A stretch of 52,888 nucleotides of DNA from Hyphomicrobiales bacterium (GTDB lineage: Bacteria > Pseudomonadota > Alphaproteobacteria > Rhizobiales > Aestuariivirgaceae): the NCBI GenBank assembly GCA_025359265.1, contig JANYHB010000040.1, positions 1 through 52,888 of the forward strand. The letters are read 5' to 3'. Shown here piece by piece: positions 15,872 to 25,566 of this stretch. The translations under genes and the position numbers were made by a program. Under the pieces are notes generated by a model. It saw only the letters and a list, made by a program, of their open reading frames with translations, did not search any database and was not told where the DNA came from. Position 1 is the stretch's first letter; every line of letters starts with the position of its first letter.

Positions 15872-18040
15872 CTAAAGAAAATTATAGGGGTCTACATCAA
15901 GCTGTAAAGTTATACCTCCCCTGGGCTTGATGTCCTTCAACCATGCGCCCAGAAAAGCCTGTAAATCCACATTCCGGGTGGCCATTACCAACAATCGAAC
16001 GCGGTGCCGCCCACGCACCACAGCAATGGGAGCAGGCGCCGGGCCCAAAATCCGGACGTCTTCTGCAGCCGGCGCTGCCGAAGCCACGGCGCGGGCAAAG
16101 CGGAATGTGTCATTGGCTTCTTTTCCGGAAATTACCAGTGCAGCCAGACGACCGTGAGGGGGAAGGCCTGCAACTTCACGAATGCGCTTTTCACCTTCGA
16201 GGTAAGTATCGCGATCACCTTGCACCAGCGCCTTCATCAAAGGGTGCTGCGGCAAATAACTCTGCACAAAAGCATGACCAGGCTTAACGCCCCGGCCCGA
16301 GCGCCCGGCAACCTGCGCGAGCAACGCCCACGTGCGCTCCCCCGCACGCGGATCTGACGACTCCAGGGCCAAATCCGCATCCACCACACCCACCAAAGTT
16401 AGATGGGGAAAGTGATGGCCTTTGGCCACCAGCTGCGTGCCCAACACCAAATTAAATTCACCTTTTTCAACGCCGCGAAGGGTATCTCGCAACGTTTTGC
16501 CCCGCGCCAAATCACTCGACAATAGCGCCATCCGTGCGGATGGAAAAAGCCGCTGGGCTTCTTCCGCCAAGCGCTCAATGCCGGGCCCAACTGGCACCAG
16601 TTGACCTTCAGATTTACAAGCCGGACAGGACTTTGGCACCGGTTCACTATGCCCGCAGTGATGGCACTGAAGCTGCTTGCGGAATCGATGCTCCACCATG
16701 GCCGCCGCGCAATCGGGACAGTTCAAGCGATGCCCGCAAGCGCGGCATAAAGTAAGCGGAGCAAAGCCGCGGCGGTTCAAAAACAGTAACGCCTGATCAC
16801 CCGCTTGCAGGGTCGTTGTTATTTCAGCAACCAACCGCGGCGAAAGCCAAAGCCCCGTCTCCAGTTTTTGTGCGGTCATATCGATAAGAAACGTTTCAGG
16901 AAGTTCGGGCCGTCCGTGGCGATCTTTCAATTTCACCAAGCCGTAACGCCCCCGGTCCACATTCACGAGGCTCTCAAGCGAAGGCGTTGCAGAAGACAGA
17001 ACGACAGGAAATTTGCCCAGCGTGCCATAAAGAACGGCCATGTCTCGCGCTTGATAAGGAACGCCCTCGTCTTGTTTATAAGCCGACTCATGTTCCTCAT
17101 CGACAACGATCAACCCAATCTTCACCCATGGCAAAAACAGGGCTGAGCGCGCACCCACGACAATGCGCACTTCGCCTGACGCCACGCCACGCCAAACCCG
17201 CTCGCGCTCTCGCGGTTTCAAATCAGAATGCCATTGTGCTGCCTCACATCCAAATCTTCTTTCAACCCGTGTGATGAAAGTGGCCGTGAGCGCAATTTCC
17301 GGGAGAAGCAAAAGCACTTGTTTGCCCGCAGCCAAGCTTGCCGCCATGGCTTCAAAATAAACTTCCGTCTTGCCAGAGCCTGTTACGCCATCCAGAAGCA
17401 CCACTTTATGCGCCCGGCCGACAAGCATTTGGCGCATGGCCGTGGCGGCGGCGCGTTGATCGGTATTGAGTTTGACGCCAGCTGCATGCAAGTCCGGCTC
17501 GGCAAATTTGGCATGAGGGGGCAGGCTCACTTCTTTCAGCGCGCCCTGCGCGCCCAACGATTTTACCACACTTGTGCCAACACCGGCGGCTTCCGCCAGC
17601 TCCGTTGTTTTCATTGCAAAACCTTGACCCGCAACTTCAAGAACCCGGGCCCGTTGCGGCGTGAGTTTTGCCGGCCTTTCTTCACCCAAAATCCAGGCCA
17701 TTTGCATTTTCGGATCATCGAGGGCGGCCGGCACGCGCATGACCATGCGCAGCACGTTGCCCTTGGGTTCCAAATAATAAGCCGCCAGCCATTCCACAAA
17801 TTTGCGGTGCGTTTCATTCAAAGATGGCCCGACGCAACGGCGCGTAACATCGCGCAGTTTCATATTGGTGCCAAAACTCTGGCCAATTTCCCAGACGCAA
17901 CCAAAATAACTGCGGGGGCCAAGCGGCACTTCCACAAAATCACCCGCCGCCAACACCATGCCATCAGGGATGGCGTAAGAATAGGCATGCCCCAAAGCCA
18001 GCGGCAAAAGCACTTCGGCGATTCTTACAGGGTTCTCCAT
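15872..18040 (-). CDS. priA: Primosomal protein N' (replication restart helicase PriA)
   Basis: A superfamily 2 3'-to-5' DNA helicase that recognises stalled forks and reloads the replicative helicase. The N-terminal DNA-binding part is followed by Walker A LLDGVTGSGKTEVYF near residue 220, the DEEH box in VVDEEHESAYKQ, and a zinc-binding insert near residues 430-475 with four paired-Cys motifs (CRACGH, CPDC, CHHCGH, CPAC). QVAGRSGRGVKPGHAFVQ is helicase motif VI. Length 722 is normal. It is transcribed divergently from pabB with only 52 bases between the starts, so the two promoters must overlap. Confidence 0.96.
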   Translation of the reverse strand: MENPVRIAEVLLPLALGHAYSYAIPDGMVLAAGDFVEVPLGPRSYFGCVWEIGQSFGTNMKLRDVTRRCVGPSLNETHRKFVEWLAAYYLEPKGNVLRMVMRVPAALDDPKMQMAWILGEERPAKLTPQRARVLEVAGQGFAMKTTELAEAAGVGTSVVKSLGAQGALKEVSLPPHAKFAEPDLHAAGVKLNTDQRAAATAMRQMLVGRAHKVVLLDGVTGSGKTEVYFEAMAASLAAGKQVLLLLPEIALTATFITRVERRFGCEAAQWHSDLKPRERERVWRGVASGEVRIVVGARSALFLPWVKIGLIVVDEEHESAYKQDEGVPYQARDMAVLYGTLGKFPVVLSSATPSLESLVNVDRGRYGLVKLKDRHGRPELPETFLIDMTAQKLETGLWLSPRLVAEITTTLQAGDQALLFLNRRGFAPLTLCRACGHRLNCPDCAAAMVEHRFRKQLQCHHCGHSEPVPKSCPACKSEGQLVPVGPGIERLAEEAQRLFPSARMALLSSDLARGKTLRDTLRGVEKGEFNLVLGTQLVAKGHHFPHLTLVGVVDADLALESSDPRAGERTWALLAQVAGRSGRGVKPGHAFVQSYLPQHPLMKALVQGDRDTYLEGEKRIREVAGLPPHGRLAALVISGKEANDTFRFARAVASAAPAAEDVRILGPAPAPIAVVRGRHRVRLLVMATRNVDLQAFLGAWLKDIKPRGGITLQLDVDPYNFL

Positions 18041-18092
18041 ATGTTCATGAATACGCTTTGATCGCCAAAGCTTCCAGCCTTATATCTTCGTC

Positions 18093-19397
18093 ATGTTGCA
18101 ACGGCCTAAATCCCCGCCACAGGTGAATGAGATTGCCTATCTTGAGCCTGCCCTTTATGCGGCACGGCTGCTTGACCAGCAGAATCTGCTGCTTTTTGAA
18201 AGCGTAATGCGCCATGAGCATTTGGGGCGTTGGTCATTTCTGGCCTGCAACCCATCAGAAACATTGCGCGATGAAGCGGTGGAAACCATTCGCCGCGAAA
18301 TCGCAAAAAACACTGTGGATCCAATACCCGGCCTGCCGCCATTTCAAGGCGGATATGCGGGATTCATTTCTTATGATGCAGGTTGGCAATTCCAAAGGGC
18401 AAAGTACGTCCCGCAATTTCGGCCCCTCTGCCCCGAAATGGTTTTTCACCACTATGACACTGTGATCAGCTTTGATCACTTGCAAGAACGCGCCTACATC
18501 GTGGGGCCCGATCATTCGCAGTTAGAGCGGTTGTTGAAGCGCAAACCCGCCTCATCAGGTTCTCATATTATTGAGGATTGGCAATCAAATTTTACCCGGC
18601 CAAACTATGAAGCCGCTGTCCAGCGCACCGTGGATTATATTTTGGCAGGCGATATCTTTCAAGCCAACTTCACCCAGTGCTTTTCTGCCAATATTCCGTG
18701 CGACTTTTCGGCTTTTGCTTTCTACCAAAACTTGCGTGCCAAAAATCCTGCGCCCTTCTCTGCCTATTGTGATTTTGACGGCCTGCAAATCGCCTCATCT
18801 TCGCCAGAGCGTTTGATAAAAATGGACGGTCTCCACTTGCAGGCACGCCCCATAAAAGGCACCCGCAAACGTAGCGCCGATACCGCGCGAGATGCTGCCC
18901 TGATCGCGGAATTACAAACCAGCCGGAAAGATCGCGCGGAAAATGTGATGATTGTCGATCTTCTGCGCAACGATCTTTCACGTATTGCCAAACCGGGAAC
19001 GGTTAAAGTGCCCATGCTCTGTGGCCTGGAATCATATGCCAATGTTCACCACTTGGTTTCAGTGGTGGAAGCCCAAGCCCGAGATAATGTTACCGCCATT
19101 GACGTGTTGCCTGCGGTCTTCCCCGGCGGCTCCATCACCGGCGCACCAAAAATCCGCGCCATGGAAATCATCGCGGAGTTGGAAAAACAGGCGCGTGGAC
19201 TTTATTGCGGCTCGCTCGGCTATCTCGGATTCAACGGCACCGCTGATTTCAATATCGCAATCCGCACCGCACTTTTTGTGAATGGCAAAGCCTATGTGCA
19301 AGGTGGCGGTGGCATAACCGCGCGCTCCAATCCGCCCCTGGAATATGAAGAAAGCCTCGCTAAAATCAGCGGCGTATTGGCCGCATTCAAACCATGA
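18093..19397 (+). CDS. pabB: Aminodeoxychorismate synthase component I
   Basis: The chorismate-binding subunit that makes 4-amino-4-deoxychorismate for folate. Chorismate-enzyme motifs are complete: RPIKGTRKRS, DLLRNDLSRI, GGSITGAPKIRAMEII and GLYCGSLGYLGF. At 434 residues it lacks the large N-terminal extension of TrpE, and it is followed directly by a glutamine amidotransferase and a class IV aminotransferase, so the p-aminobenzoate role is preferred over anthranilate synthase. The stop overlaps the pabA start by four bases. Some relatives are fused to the lyase; here the three activities are separate genes. Confidence 0.88.
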   Translation: MLQRPKSPPQVNEIAYLEPALYAARLLDQQNLLLFESVMRHEHLGRWSFLACNPSETLRDEAVETIRREIAKNTVDPIPGLPPFQGGYAGFISYDAGWQFQRAKYVPQFRPLCPEMVFHHYDTVISFDHLQERAYIVGPDHSQLERLLKRKPASSGSHIIEDWQSNFTRPNYEAAVQRTVDYILAGDIFQANFTQCFSANIPCDFSAFAFYQNLRAKNPAPFSAYCDFDGLQIASSSPERLIKMDGLHLQARPIKGTRKRSADTARDAALIAELQTSRKDRAENVMIVDLLRNDLSRIAKPGTVKVPMLCGLESYANVHHLVSVVEAQARDNVTAIDVLPAVFPGGSITGAPKIRAMEIIAELEKQARGLYCGSLGYLGFNGTADFNIAIRTALFVNGKAYVQGGGGITARSNPPLEYEESLAKISGVLAAFKP

Positions 19398-19951
19398 TTG
19401 TGATCATCGACAATTACGACAGCTTCGTTTTTAACATTGCGCGTTATTTTCAAGAATTGGGTGAGACAACCCAGGTTGTGCGCAATGACCAAATAGAGCC
19501 GCGTAATATAAGGGCCGAAGCACTGGTGATTTCGCCCGGCCCATGCACGCCGCTGGAGGCGGGTGCCTCGCGAGACGCGGTGCGTGAACTTTCCGGCAAG
19601 CTTCCAATTCTGGGCATATGTTTGGGCCATCAAGTGATTGGTGACGTCTTTGGTGCAAAAGTGAAGCGTACAAATAATCCACTTCATGGAGAGGCTTCCA
19701 ATATAAAACACAATGGCGAAGGCTTATTTGCTGGTTTACCGCAGAACTTCGCGGCCGGGCGCTATCATTCGCTCATCGTCGATGAGGTTGAAAACACGCC
19801 ACTCAGAATAACGGCCCGCGCAGAAAATGGGGAAATCATGGGCCTGCAGCATGAAACCCATCCAACATTCGGAGTTCAGTTCCATCCTGAATCGATTTTG
19901 ACTGAACACGGCTATGACCTGCTCCGTAATTTTCTAAGGGTTGTTGTATGA
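19394..19951 (+). CDS. pabA: Aminodeoxychorismate synthase component II (glutamine amidotransferase)
   Basis: A class I glutamine amidotransferase that hydrolyses glutamine and passes ammonia to PabB. The nucleophile is in LGICLGHQVIGDVFG (Cys about residue 76), the oxyanion region is SPGPCTP, and the His-Glu pair is in FGVQFHPESILTEHG. Length 185 fits. It overlaps both neighbours by four bases, so the three pab genes are made as one coupled unit. Such subunits sometimes also serve TrpE when trpG is absent; the window does not tell. Confidence 0.88.
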   Translation: MIVIIDNYDSFVFNIARYFQELGETTQVVRNDQIEPRNIRAEALVISPGPCTPLEAGASRDAVRELSGKLPILGICLGHQVIGDVFGAKVKRTNNPLHGEASNIKHNGEGLFAGLPQNFAAGRYHSLIVDEVENTPLRITARAENGEIMGLQHETHPTFGVQFHPESILTEHGYDLLRNFLRVVV

Positions 19952-20751
19952 CGGTTTGGTGCAATGGCAAATTTGTTGAGCGGCTAAGCCTCGATCCCGC
20001 TGAACGCGGCTTAATGCTGGGAGACGGCGTATTCGAAACTATCGCAGTGCGCGATGGCCATGCAATCTGGCTTGAACAACATCTCACTCGCCTGCAGAAC
20101 TCTGCTCTGGAACTGGGATTGCGCAACAATGTACAAGAAATTCGTGCGGCAATAATGCGCCTGCTGGGGAAATCCCAAAGCCCCAGCGAAGTGTTGCGCC
20201 TCACGCTCACCCGCGGGCCGACAGCACGTGGACTGGCCGCCGAGGGAGAGCGCCCCAACCTGATCATCTCACTGAACCCGTTTGACGCCACAAAACTGCC
20301 GCAGCCCATGCGCTTGGCCACATCAACCATTCGCCGCAACGCAACCTCGCCCGCTTCTCGGCTGAAAACCTTGTCTTATATCGACGCCATCGCCGCTGCC
20401 CGTGAGGTTGCCATGATCGCCGACGACGCACTGATGTTAAATGCGGATGGCAATGTAGCATGCACCACTGTCGCCAATATCTTTATGTTGGAAGGCAAAA
20501 AATTGATCACGCCGGCCGCCGATCAGGGCATTCTGCCGGGTGTCACGCGGGGAAAGTTGATCGCGGCTGAACCAGAACTGGGCTTGATGGTTGAACAACG
20601 GCGTATAAGGCCAAACGAATTGGAATCTGCTGATGCCGTATTTCTAACCAACAGTTTGCGCTTGTGCGTGCCTGTATCGTCGATTGATGGCGTTGCCTGT
20701 GGCAACGGTTCGATTGATTTTATCAAAGAATTCTTGGTTTCAGCTCAGTAA
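19948..20751 (+). CDS. pabC: Aminotransferase class IV, 4-amino-4-deoxychorismate lyase
   Basis: A pyridoxal-phosphate enzyme of fold type IV, 267 residues. GDGVFETIAVRDGHAIWLEQHL and the Schiff-base Lys in SRLKTLSYIDAIAA (about residue 140) are clear, as is the phosphate cup LPGVTRGKLI. The family also contains branched-chain and D-amino-acid aminotransferases. The position directly after pabB and pabA, with ATGA overlap, makes the lyase that releases p-aminobenzoate and pyruvate the best call. Confidence 0.85.
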   Translation: MTVWCNGKFVERLSLDPAERGLMLGDGVFETIAVRDGHAIWLEQHLTRLQNSALELGLRNNVQEIRAAIMRLLGKSQSPSEVLRLTLTRGPTARGLAAEGERPNLIISLNPFDATKLPQPMRLATSTIRRNATSPASRLKTLSYIDAIAAAREVAMIADDALMLNADGNVACTTVANIFMLEGKKLITPAADQGILPGVTRGKLIAAEPELGLMVEQRRIRPNELESADAVFLTNSLRLCVPVSSIDGVACGNGSIDFIKEFLVSAQ

Positions 20752-20786
20752 CCCGTCCTTCACCATTGCACGCCAGATTATTCGTC

Positions 20787-21710
20787 ATGGTTCAAGCTTT
20801 CAATCTCGCATCCGACGCAGCTGCCTTGGCACAAGGCTGGCTTGCATCGTTGAAATCTGAGCGCCGCCTTGCTGTAAAAACCCTGGAAGCCTATTCGCGC
20901 GATCTGGCGCAATTCGGTGCCTTCATGCAAGAGCATCTGGCTGGGCCGCCATCGCTCAAAACTCTCGCCGCTCTTGAAGCGTCTGATTTTCGCGCCTTCA
21001 TGGCCCGCTTGCGCAATGACAAAATTGCCAGCCGCTCATTGGCACGCAAGCTTTCCGCCATTCGTTCATTCTTTCGATATGCTGAGCGTGGCAATCATTT
21101 CAAATGCGCTGCCCTTTCGTCAGTGCGTGCACCGAAAATCGGCCATTCGGTGCCGCGCCCGCTAACGGAACAGAAATCCAGCCAAATTCTTTCAGATACA
21201 ACCTTGCACCACGATGTGGCGTGGGTGGCCGCGCGCAACATGGCAGTTCTTTCATTGCTCTACGGCTGTGGGCTTCGAATTTCTGAGGCAGTGGGCTTGA
21301 CGGTTAAACAAGCAGAGGAAAATCCCCTCGTCATCATCGGCAAAGGTGGCAAAGCCAGATTGGTGCCAGTGGTTTCGGTGACAGTTGAAGCCATCACCAG
21401 CTACCGCACGCTGGCACCATTTCCACTATTGCCGTCAACGCCGCTCTTTCGCGGCACCAAAGGTGGCCCGTTATCACCACGCATTATTCAACTATTGATA
21501 GAGCAGTTGCGTGGCGCAATGAACTTGCCAGATAGTGCAACGCCTCATGCTTTGCGCCATTCCTTTGCATCGCATCTTCTGGGCAATGGCGCAGATTTAC
21601 GCGTGATCCAGGATTTGCTGGGCCACGCGTCGCTTTCATCCACGCAGATTTACACCGAAGTAAACCGCAAGCATCTGCTGGAACAATATCGCAAAGCCTT
21701 TCCCGGTTAG
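20787..21710 (+). CDS. xerC: Tyrosine recombinase XerC
   Basis: A site-specific recombinase that, with XerD, resolves chromosome dimers at dif. The N-terminal SAM-like core-binding domain (about residues 15-105) includes KTLEAYSRDLAQF. The catalytic domain has Arg in CGLRISEAVGL, Lys in GKGGKARLVPV, and the block HALRHSFASHLLGNGADL followed by LLGHASLSSTQIYTEV with the Tyr nucleophile. The ATG at 20787 gives 307 residues; a TTG seven codons upstream is possible. Its stop overlaps the stop of the convergent receiver gene by four bases. Confidence 0.92.
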   Translation: MVQAFNLASDAAALAQGWLASLKSERRLAVKTLEAYSRDLAQFGAFMQEHLAGPPSLKTLAALEASDFRAFMARLRNDKIASRSLARKLSAIRSFFRYAERGNHFKCAALSSVRAPKIGHSVPRPLTEQKSSQILSDTTLHHDVAWVAARNMAVLSLLYGCGLRISEAVGLTVKQAEENPLVIIGKGGKARLVPVVSVTVEAITSYRTLAPFPLLPSTPLFRGTKGGPLSPRIIQLLIEQLRGAMNLPDSATPHALRHSFASHLLGNGADLRVIQDLLGHASLSSTQIYTEVNRKHLLEQYRKAFPG

Positions 21711-22099
21711 GCGGCCAGCTTTTCAGTCAGCGCCATGGCACGGGTGACGATATCCAACAGCTCTTCGGGCTGCACGGGTTTGCGCATAAACTCAAAGATT
21801 TTCAAATCTGTGGCACGCACTTGTGTGGAGCGTTCAACATCGGCTGTCACCATTACATAAGTGGATTGTGCGCCCATCACTTGCAGCGTTTCGATCACGT
21901 CCAGGCCATTTTTCACACTGCCCAGGCGGAAATCAAAAATGCCAACGGCAAAGGTTTGGTCCACTGCAAATTCCACAGCACTTTCAGGATCAGCAAACCC
22001 CTTAACCCTATATCCACAATCCGCCAATAACTCCGCCACACTAGTCAGCAGATCAACGTCATCGTCGAGTATCAGAATATCGATGTCTTTTTTTGTCAT
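21707..22099 (-). CDS. Stand-alone response regulator receiver protein
   Basis: A 130-residue CheY-like domain with no output domain. The acidic pair is in ILILDDDVDLL, the phospho-acceptor Asp in VGIFDFRLGS, the switch Thr in YVMVTADVE and the invariant Lys in FMRKPVQPEEL. No sensor kinase is beside it. It might act by protein contact as a phosphorelay intermediate. The ATG is chosen over a GTG eight codons upstream, though neither has a strong ribosome site. It ends overlapping xerC and lies 70 bases downstream of lpdA. Confidence 0.85.
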   Translation of the reverse strand: MTKKDIDILILDDDVDLLTSVAELLADCGYRVKGFADPESAVEFAVDQTFAVGIFDFRLGSVKNGLDVIETLQVMGAQSTYVMVTADVERSTQVRATDLKIFEFMRKPVQPEELLDIVTRAMALTEKLAA

Positions 22100-22169
22100 T
22101 TTAACCCATTCCCTAGGCTGCACTTTGACACAAAGACATTTGATCGGGCTTAAGCCGATATTTCAAATT

Positions 22170-23552
22170 TTACGAATGTATGGCACGCCCGCCAATGGCC
22201 ATCGCCGCTTCCTTAACAGCTTCCGAAAGGGTGGGGTGCGCATGGCATGTGCGCGCCAGGTCTTCAGCAGAGCCGCCAAATTCCATCAGCACCGCAACTT
22301 CGTGAATCAACTCTCCAGCCTGCGGGCCGATGATATGGCATCCTAAAACGCGGTCAGTTTTGGCATCGGCAAGAATCTTGACAAAACCATCAGTTGTCTG
22401 ATTGGCCTTGGCGCGGCCATTGGCAAGAAACAGGAATTTGCCGCTCTTATAGTTAACACCAGCCTGCTTCAGTTCCTCTTCGGTCTTGCCCACCGATGAA
22501 ACTTCCGGAGTCGTGTAAACCACGCCGGGGATCACATCATAATTCACATGCCCCGCCTGCCCGGCCAGCAATTCGGCAACTGCGATGCCTTCGTCCTCGG
22601 CCTTATGCGCCAGCATCGGCCCCTTGATAACATCGCCAATCGCATAGATTTCATTAACCGAGGTTTTATAGTGGTCGTTAACTTCGATGCGGCCGCGAGC
22701 GTCTTTCGCGATGCCCACGGCTTCGCATCCCAAGCCTTCGGTGTTTGGCACCCGGCCAACGGCCACCAGCACCACATCTGATGAAATGTCTTCAGCAGCG
22801 CCACCCGCAGCCGGCGCAACGTTCAGGGAAACACCGATAGCAGACGTTTTTGCGCCCATCACCTTTGATGAAAGTTTGAATATGAGGCCTTGCCTCTCCA
22901 ACAGGCGCTGGAAATTCTTGGCCACTTCACCGTCCATGCCCGGCAATATGCGGTCAAGATATTCAATCACCGTCACCTTGGAACCAAGCCGCGCATAGAC
23001 TGAGCCAAGCTCCAACCCGATCACGCCCGCGCCAATCACCGTCATCGTGGCTGGAATTTTTTCCAACGCCAAAGCGCCGGTTGAAGTGACAATCTGCTTC
23101 TCGTCAATGGTAACGCCCCCGAGATTGGCAGATTCAGAACCTGTGGCGATCACAATGCTCTTGGCTTCATGAATGGTCTCGCCCACCTTCACTTTGCCCG
23201 CGCCAACAATCGTTGCCGCACCACGGATTACATCCACTTTGTTCTTCTTGAACAGGAAGTCGATGCCCTTGGTGTTGCCATCAATGGCCTCCTGCTTGAA
23301 CTTCATCATCTGCCTGAAGTCCACCTTGGTGTCAGCCGTCAGCCCCATCTTGGCGAAGGAGTGTTGGGTTTCTGCCAGCAACTCAGTGGCATGCAACAAA
23401 GCCTTTGAAGGAATGCAACCCACATTCAGGCACGTTCCGCCGTGCGTCGCCCGCTTTTCAATCACAGCCACCTTCAAACCCAATTGTGCTGCGCGAATGG
23501 CGCAAACATAACCGCCGGGGCCCGTGCCGATAACGATGAGATCGTGAGTCAT
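22170..23552 (-). CDS. lpdA: Dihydrolipoyl dehydrogenase (E3)
   Basis: The FAD flavoprotein that reoxidises dihydrolipoamide of the 2-oxoglutarate dehydrogenase complex with NAD. The FAD loop is [19 protein letters not shown] and the redox-active disulfide is in [16 protein letters not shown]. The NAD loop is [19 protein letters not shown], the second FAD contact is [20 protein letters not shown], and the catalytic His-Glu is in [13 protein letters not shown]. Length 460 is typical. The ATG overlaps the stop of the DUF4241 gene by four bases, so it is translationally coupled to that unexpected neighbour instead of directly to odhB. Confidence 0.96.
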   Translation of the reverse strand: MTHDLIVIGTGPGGYVCAIRAAQLGLKVAVIEKRATHGGTCLNVGCIPSKALLHATELLAETQHSFAKMGLTADTKVDFRQMMKFKQEAIDGNTKGIDFLFKKNKVDVIRGAATIVGAGKVKVGETIHEAKSIVIATGSESANLGGVTIDEKQIVTSTGALALEKIPATMTVIGAGVIGLELGSVYARLGSKVTVIEYLDRILPGMDGEVAKNFQRLLERQGLIFKLSSKVMGAKTSAIGVSLNVAPAAGGAAEDISSDVVLVAVGRVPNTEGLGCEAVGIAKDARGRIEVNDHYKTSVNEIYAIGDVIKGPMLAHKAEDEGIAVAELLAGQAGHVNYDVIPGVVYTTPEVSSVGKTEEELKQAGVNYKSGKFLFLANGRAKANQTTDGFVKILADAKTDRVLGCHIIGPQAGELIHEVAVLMEFGGSAEDLARTCHAHPTLSEAVKEAAMAIGGRAIHS

Positions 23553-24325
23553 TGCTTGCTTTCCTTTGGAGAGCCGTCAGCAGGTTGTGACGGATCTTGA
23601 TTTCCATCAACGACAAAAAAAGTTGTGATCAGCATAACCGGCCTGTGTTGGGCATCGAAACCGAAATAACTCGGGTAATACCCGTCGCCAAAACCAGAGG
23701 CGAACATGGCGATTGTTTTTTCCGGATCGGTAGTTGGTGCATAGAGGAGGCGGCTGGGATTTGTTGCTTCCAGCGGCTGGCTTAATACGTCATCATAATA
23801 GTTGGAATAGTTCGTTGTGTTTTTTTGTGCCAAATCCATCGAGTCTTCGAGTGCCTGATATGCCTCAGGCGACAAAAAACTTCCCATGCCCCCATCCACG
23901 GCATAGCCGAATATCTCATCGTCCTTCAACGCTTTGTAATTCTGCTTTGTATTGACCGCGATTTTCCATTCTAGAATGGGCTCGAACGAGAACTGCAGGG
24001 CAGCAAATGCGTTGCGCTTGCCCCAATCCTTATCCTCAGTCCAATACACCGTTGCTAAATACTTCCCCGGAGGAACAGTCTGCACAAATCCCGCCTTATC
24101 GGCAGACAAAGTCAAGGGATCCATCGCCACGATTCGACCGGTTGGCAAGTTCACTTCGCCTAAAACCTCGCGGTGCAGCCCCTTGTCAGAAAGTACAGAC
24201 AACTCACTCTTTTCCAGCACCGAAAGATAAGGCAAAGTTTCGGGAAGTGGCGCGCCTGGCCCAGCCATGGCAGGATTAGCCAAGGCCAAGAGCGCTGCTA
24301 AGATGTCACGTAGACCAGGTGTCAC
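23549..24325 (-). CDS. DUF4241 domain protein inside the 2-oxoglutarate dehydrogenase operon
   Basis: A 258-residue protein whose first 20 residues could be a weak signal peptide ([17 protein letters not shown]). The rest matches the DUF4241 pattern as I know it: [24 protein letters not shown], the [12 protein letters not shown] strand, [16 protein letters not shown], and near the end [18 protein letters not shown] followed by a strand leading into TTFFVVDG. Its function is unknown. It has a GTG start that shares a base with the odhB stop (TAGTG) and its stop overlaps lpdA, so it is made in step with the complex. Whether it is exported is uncertain. Confidence 0.8.
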   Translation of the reverse strand: MTPGLRDILAALLALANPAMAGPGAPLPETLPYLSVLEKSELSVLSDKGLHREVLGEVNLPTGRIVAMDPLTLSADKAGFVQTVPPGKYLATVYWTEDKDWGKRNAFAALQFSFEPILEWKIAVNTKQNYKALKDDEIFGYAVDGGMGSFLSPEAYQALEDSMDLAQKNTTNYSNYYDDVLSQPLEATNPSRLLYAPTTDPEKTIAMFASGFGDGYYPSYFGFDAQHRPVMLITTFFVVDGNQDPSQPADGSPKESKQ

Positions 24326-25551
24326 TACAAATCCAAAATCGCACGTTGCGGGTCTTCAAGGCCTTCTTTCACGCGCACCAGGAATGTTACAGCTTCTTTG
24401 CCATCCACAATGCGGTGGTCATAGCTCAGCGCCAGATACATCATCGGGCGGATGACAACCTGGCCATTCACCGCAATGGGGCGTTCCTTGATCGCATGCA
24501 TGCCCAAGATGCCAGACTGCGGCGCGTTCAAGATTGGCGTGCTCATCAGTGAGCCATAAATGCCGCCATTGGTGATGGTGAAAGTGCCGCCCTGCATGTC
24601 AGCAATCTGAATTTGCCCGTCACGCGCCTTTTTGCCATAGCCCGCAATCGTCTTCTCAATGCCCGCGAAAGACATCATGTCGGCATTGCGCAGCACCGGT
24701 ACTACCAATCCCTTGTCGGTGCCCACGGCCACACCAATGTTGTAGAAGTTCTTGTAAACAATGTCATCGCCATCAATCTCGGCATTCACGGCGGGAATGT
24801 CTTTGAGCGCCTGAATGGTGGCCTTCACAAAGAAGCTCATGAAACCCAGCTTCACGCCATGCTTTTTCTCAAACACATCCTTGTATTGGTTGCGCAGCGC
24901 CATCACCGCACTCATGTCCACCTCGTTGAAGGTGGTGAGCATGGCGGCAGTGTTTTGCGCGTCCTTTAAACGCTTGGCGATAGTGGCGCGCAGGCGCGTC
25001 ATCTTAATGCGCTCTTCGCCCCCTTGTGGCGCGGCAGGAGGAGATGCAGCAACAACCGCCGGTGCAGCGGCAGCAATTGGCTTGGCTTCCAAAGTGGCGA
25101 TTACATCACCTTTTAGAATCCGGCCATCCTTGCCGGTGCCCGCAATATCCGAGGGGTTCAGATTATTCTCCACCACCGCTTTGCGCACTGCAGGCGAAAG
25201 TGTCTCATCGCGCGGCTTTATCGGTGCGGGTCCTGCAGGGGGCAGCGCCGCTTCGGCTTTGGCCACATCGCTTTTGCTGGGCTGCGAAGTTGCTGCGGCA
25301 ACTGTGGCCGCGGTTCCTTCAACAATTGAGCCCAGCAACCCGCCCACAGCGATGGTGGCACCCGCCAAAACCGCTATTTTCTCCAATTTTCCAGAGACTG
25401 GCGAGGGCACCTCAACCGTCACCTTGTCAGTCTCAAGCTCAACCAGCGGCTCATCAATTTTAACCACATCGCCTTCTTTTTTGAACCACTTGCCGATTGT
25501 AGCTTCGGTTACACTTTCGCCCAACGCTGGCACGCGAACATCTTTGCTCAT
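24325..25551 (-). CDS. odhB: 2-oxoglutarate dehydrogenase E2, dihydrolipoyl succinyltransferase
   Basis: The core acyltransferase of the complex, passing succinyl from lipoamide to CoA. Residues 1-75 form one lipoyl domain with the lipoylated Lys in [14 protein letters not shown]. An Ala/Pro linker follows, then the E1/E3-binding domain ([20 protein letters not shown], near residue 120), a second linker, and the catalytic domain from about residue 180. Catalytic His and Asp are in [17 protein letters not shown] near the C-terminus. Length 408 fits the rhizobial SucB type. It follows odhA after 15 bases. Confidence 0.96.
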   Translation of the reverse strand: MSKDVRVPALGESVTEATIGKWFKKEGDVVKIDEPLVELETDKVTVEVPSPVSGKLEKIAVLAGATIAVGGLLGSIVEGTAATVAAATSQPSKSDVAKAEAALPPAGPAPIKPRDETLSPAVRKAVVENNLNPSDIAGTGKDGRILKGDVIATLEAKPIAAAAPAVVAASPPAAPQGGEERIKMTRLRATIAKRLKDAQNTAAMLTTFNEVDMSAVMALRNQYKDVFEKKHGVKLGFMSFFVKATIQALKDIPAVNAEIDGDDIVYKNFYNIGVAVGTDKGLVVPVLRNADMMSFAGIEKTIAGYGKKARDGQIQIADMQGGTFTITNGGIYGSLMSTPILNAPQSGILGMHAIKERPIAVNGQVVIRPMMYLALSYDHRIVDGKEAVTFLVRVKEGLEDPQRAILDL

Positions 25552-25566
25552 AATTCTGATCTTTCC

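Noticed and set aside
17228-18061. Plus-strand frame of 277 codons opposite priA
   Set aside because: PriA motifs are intact on the minus strand, and this frame shows no family features.
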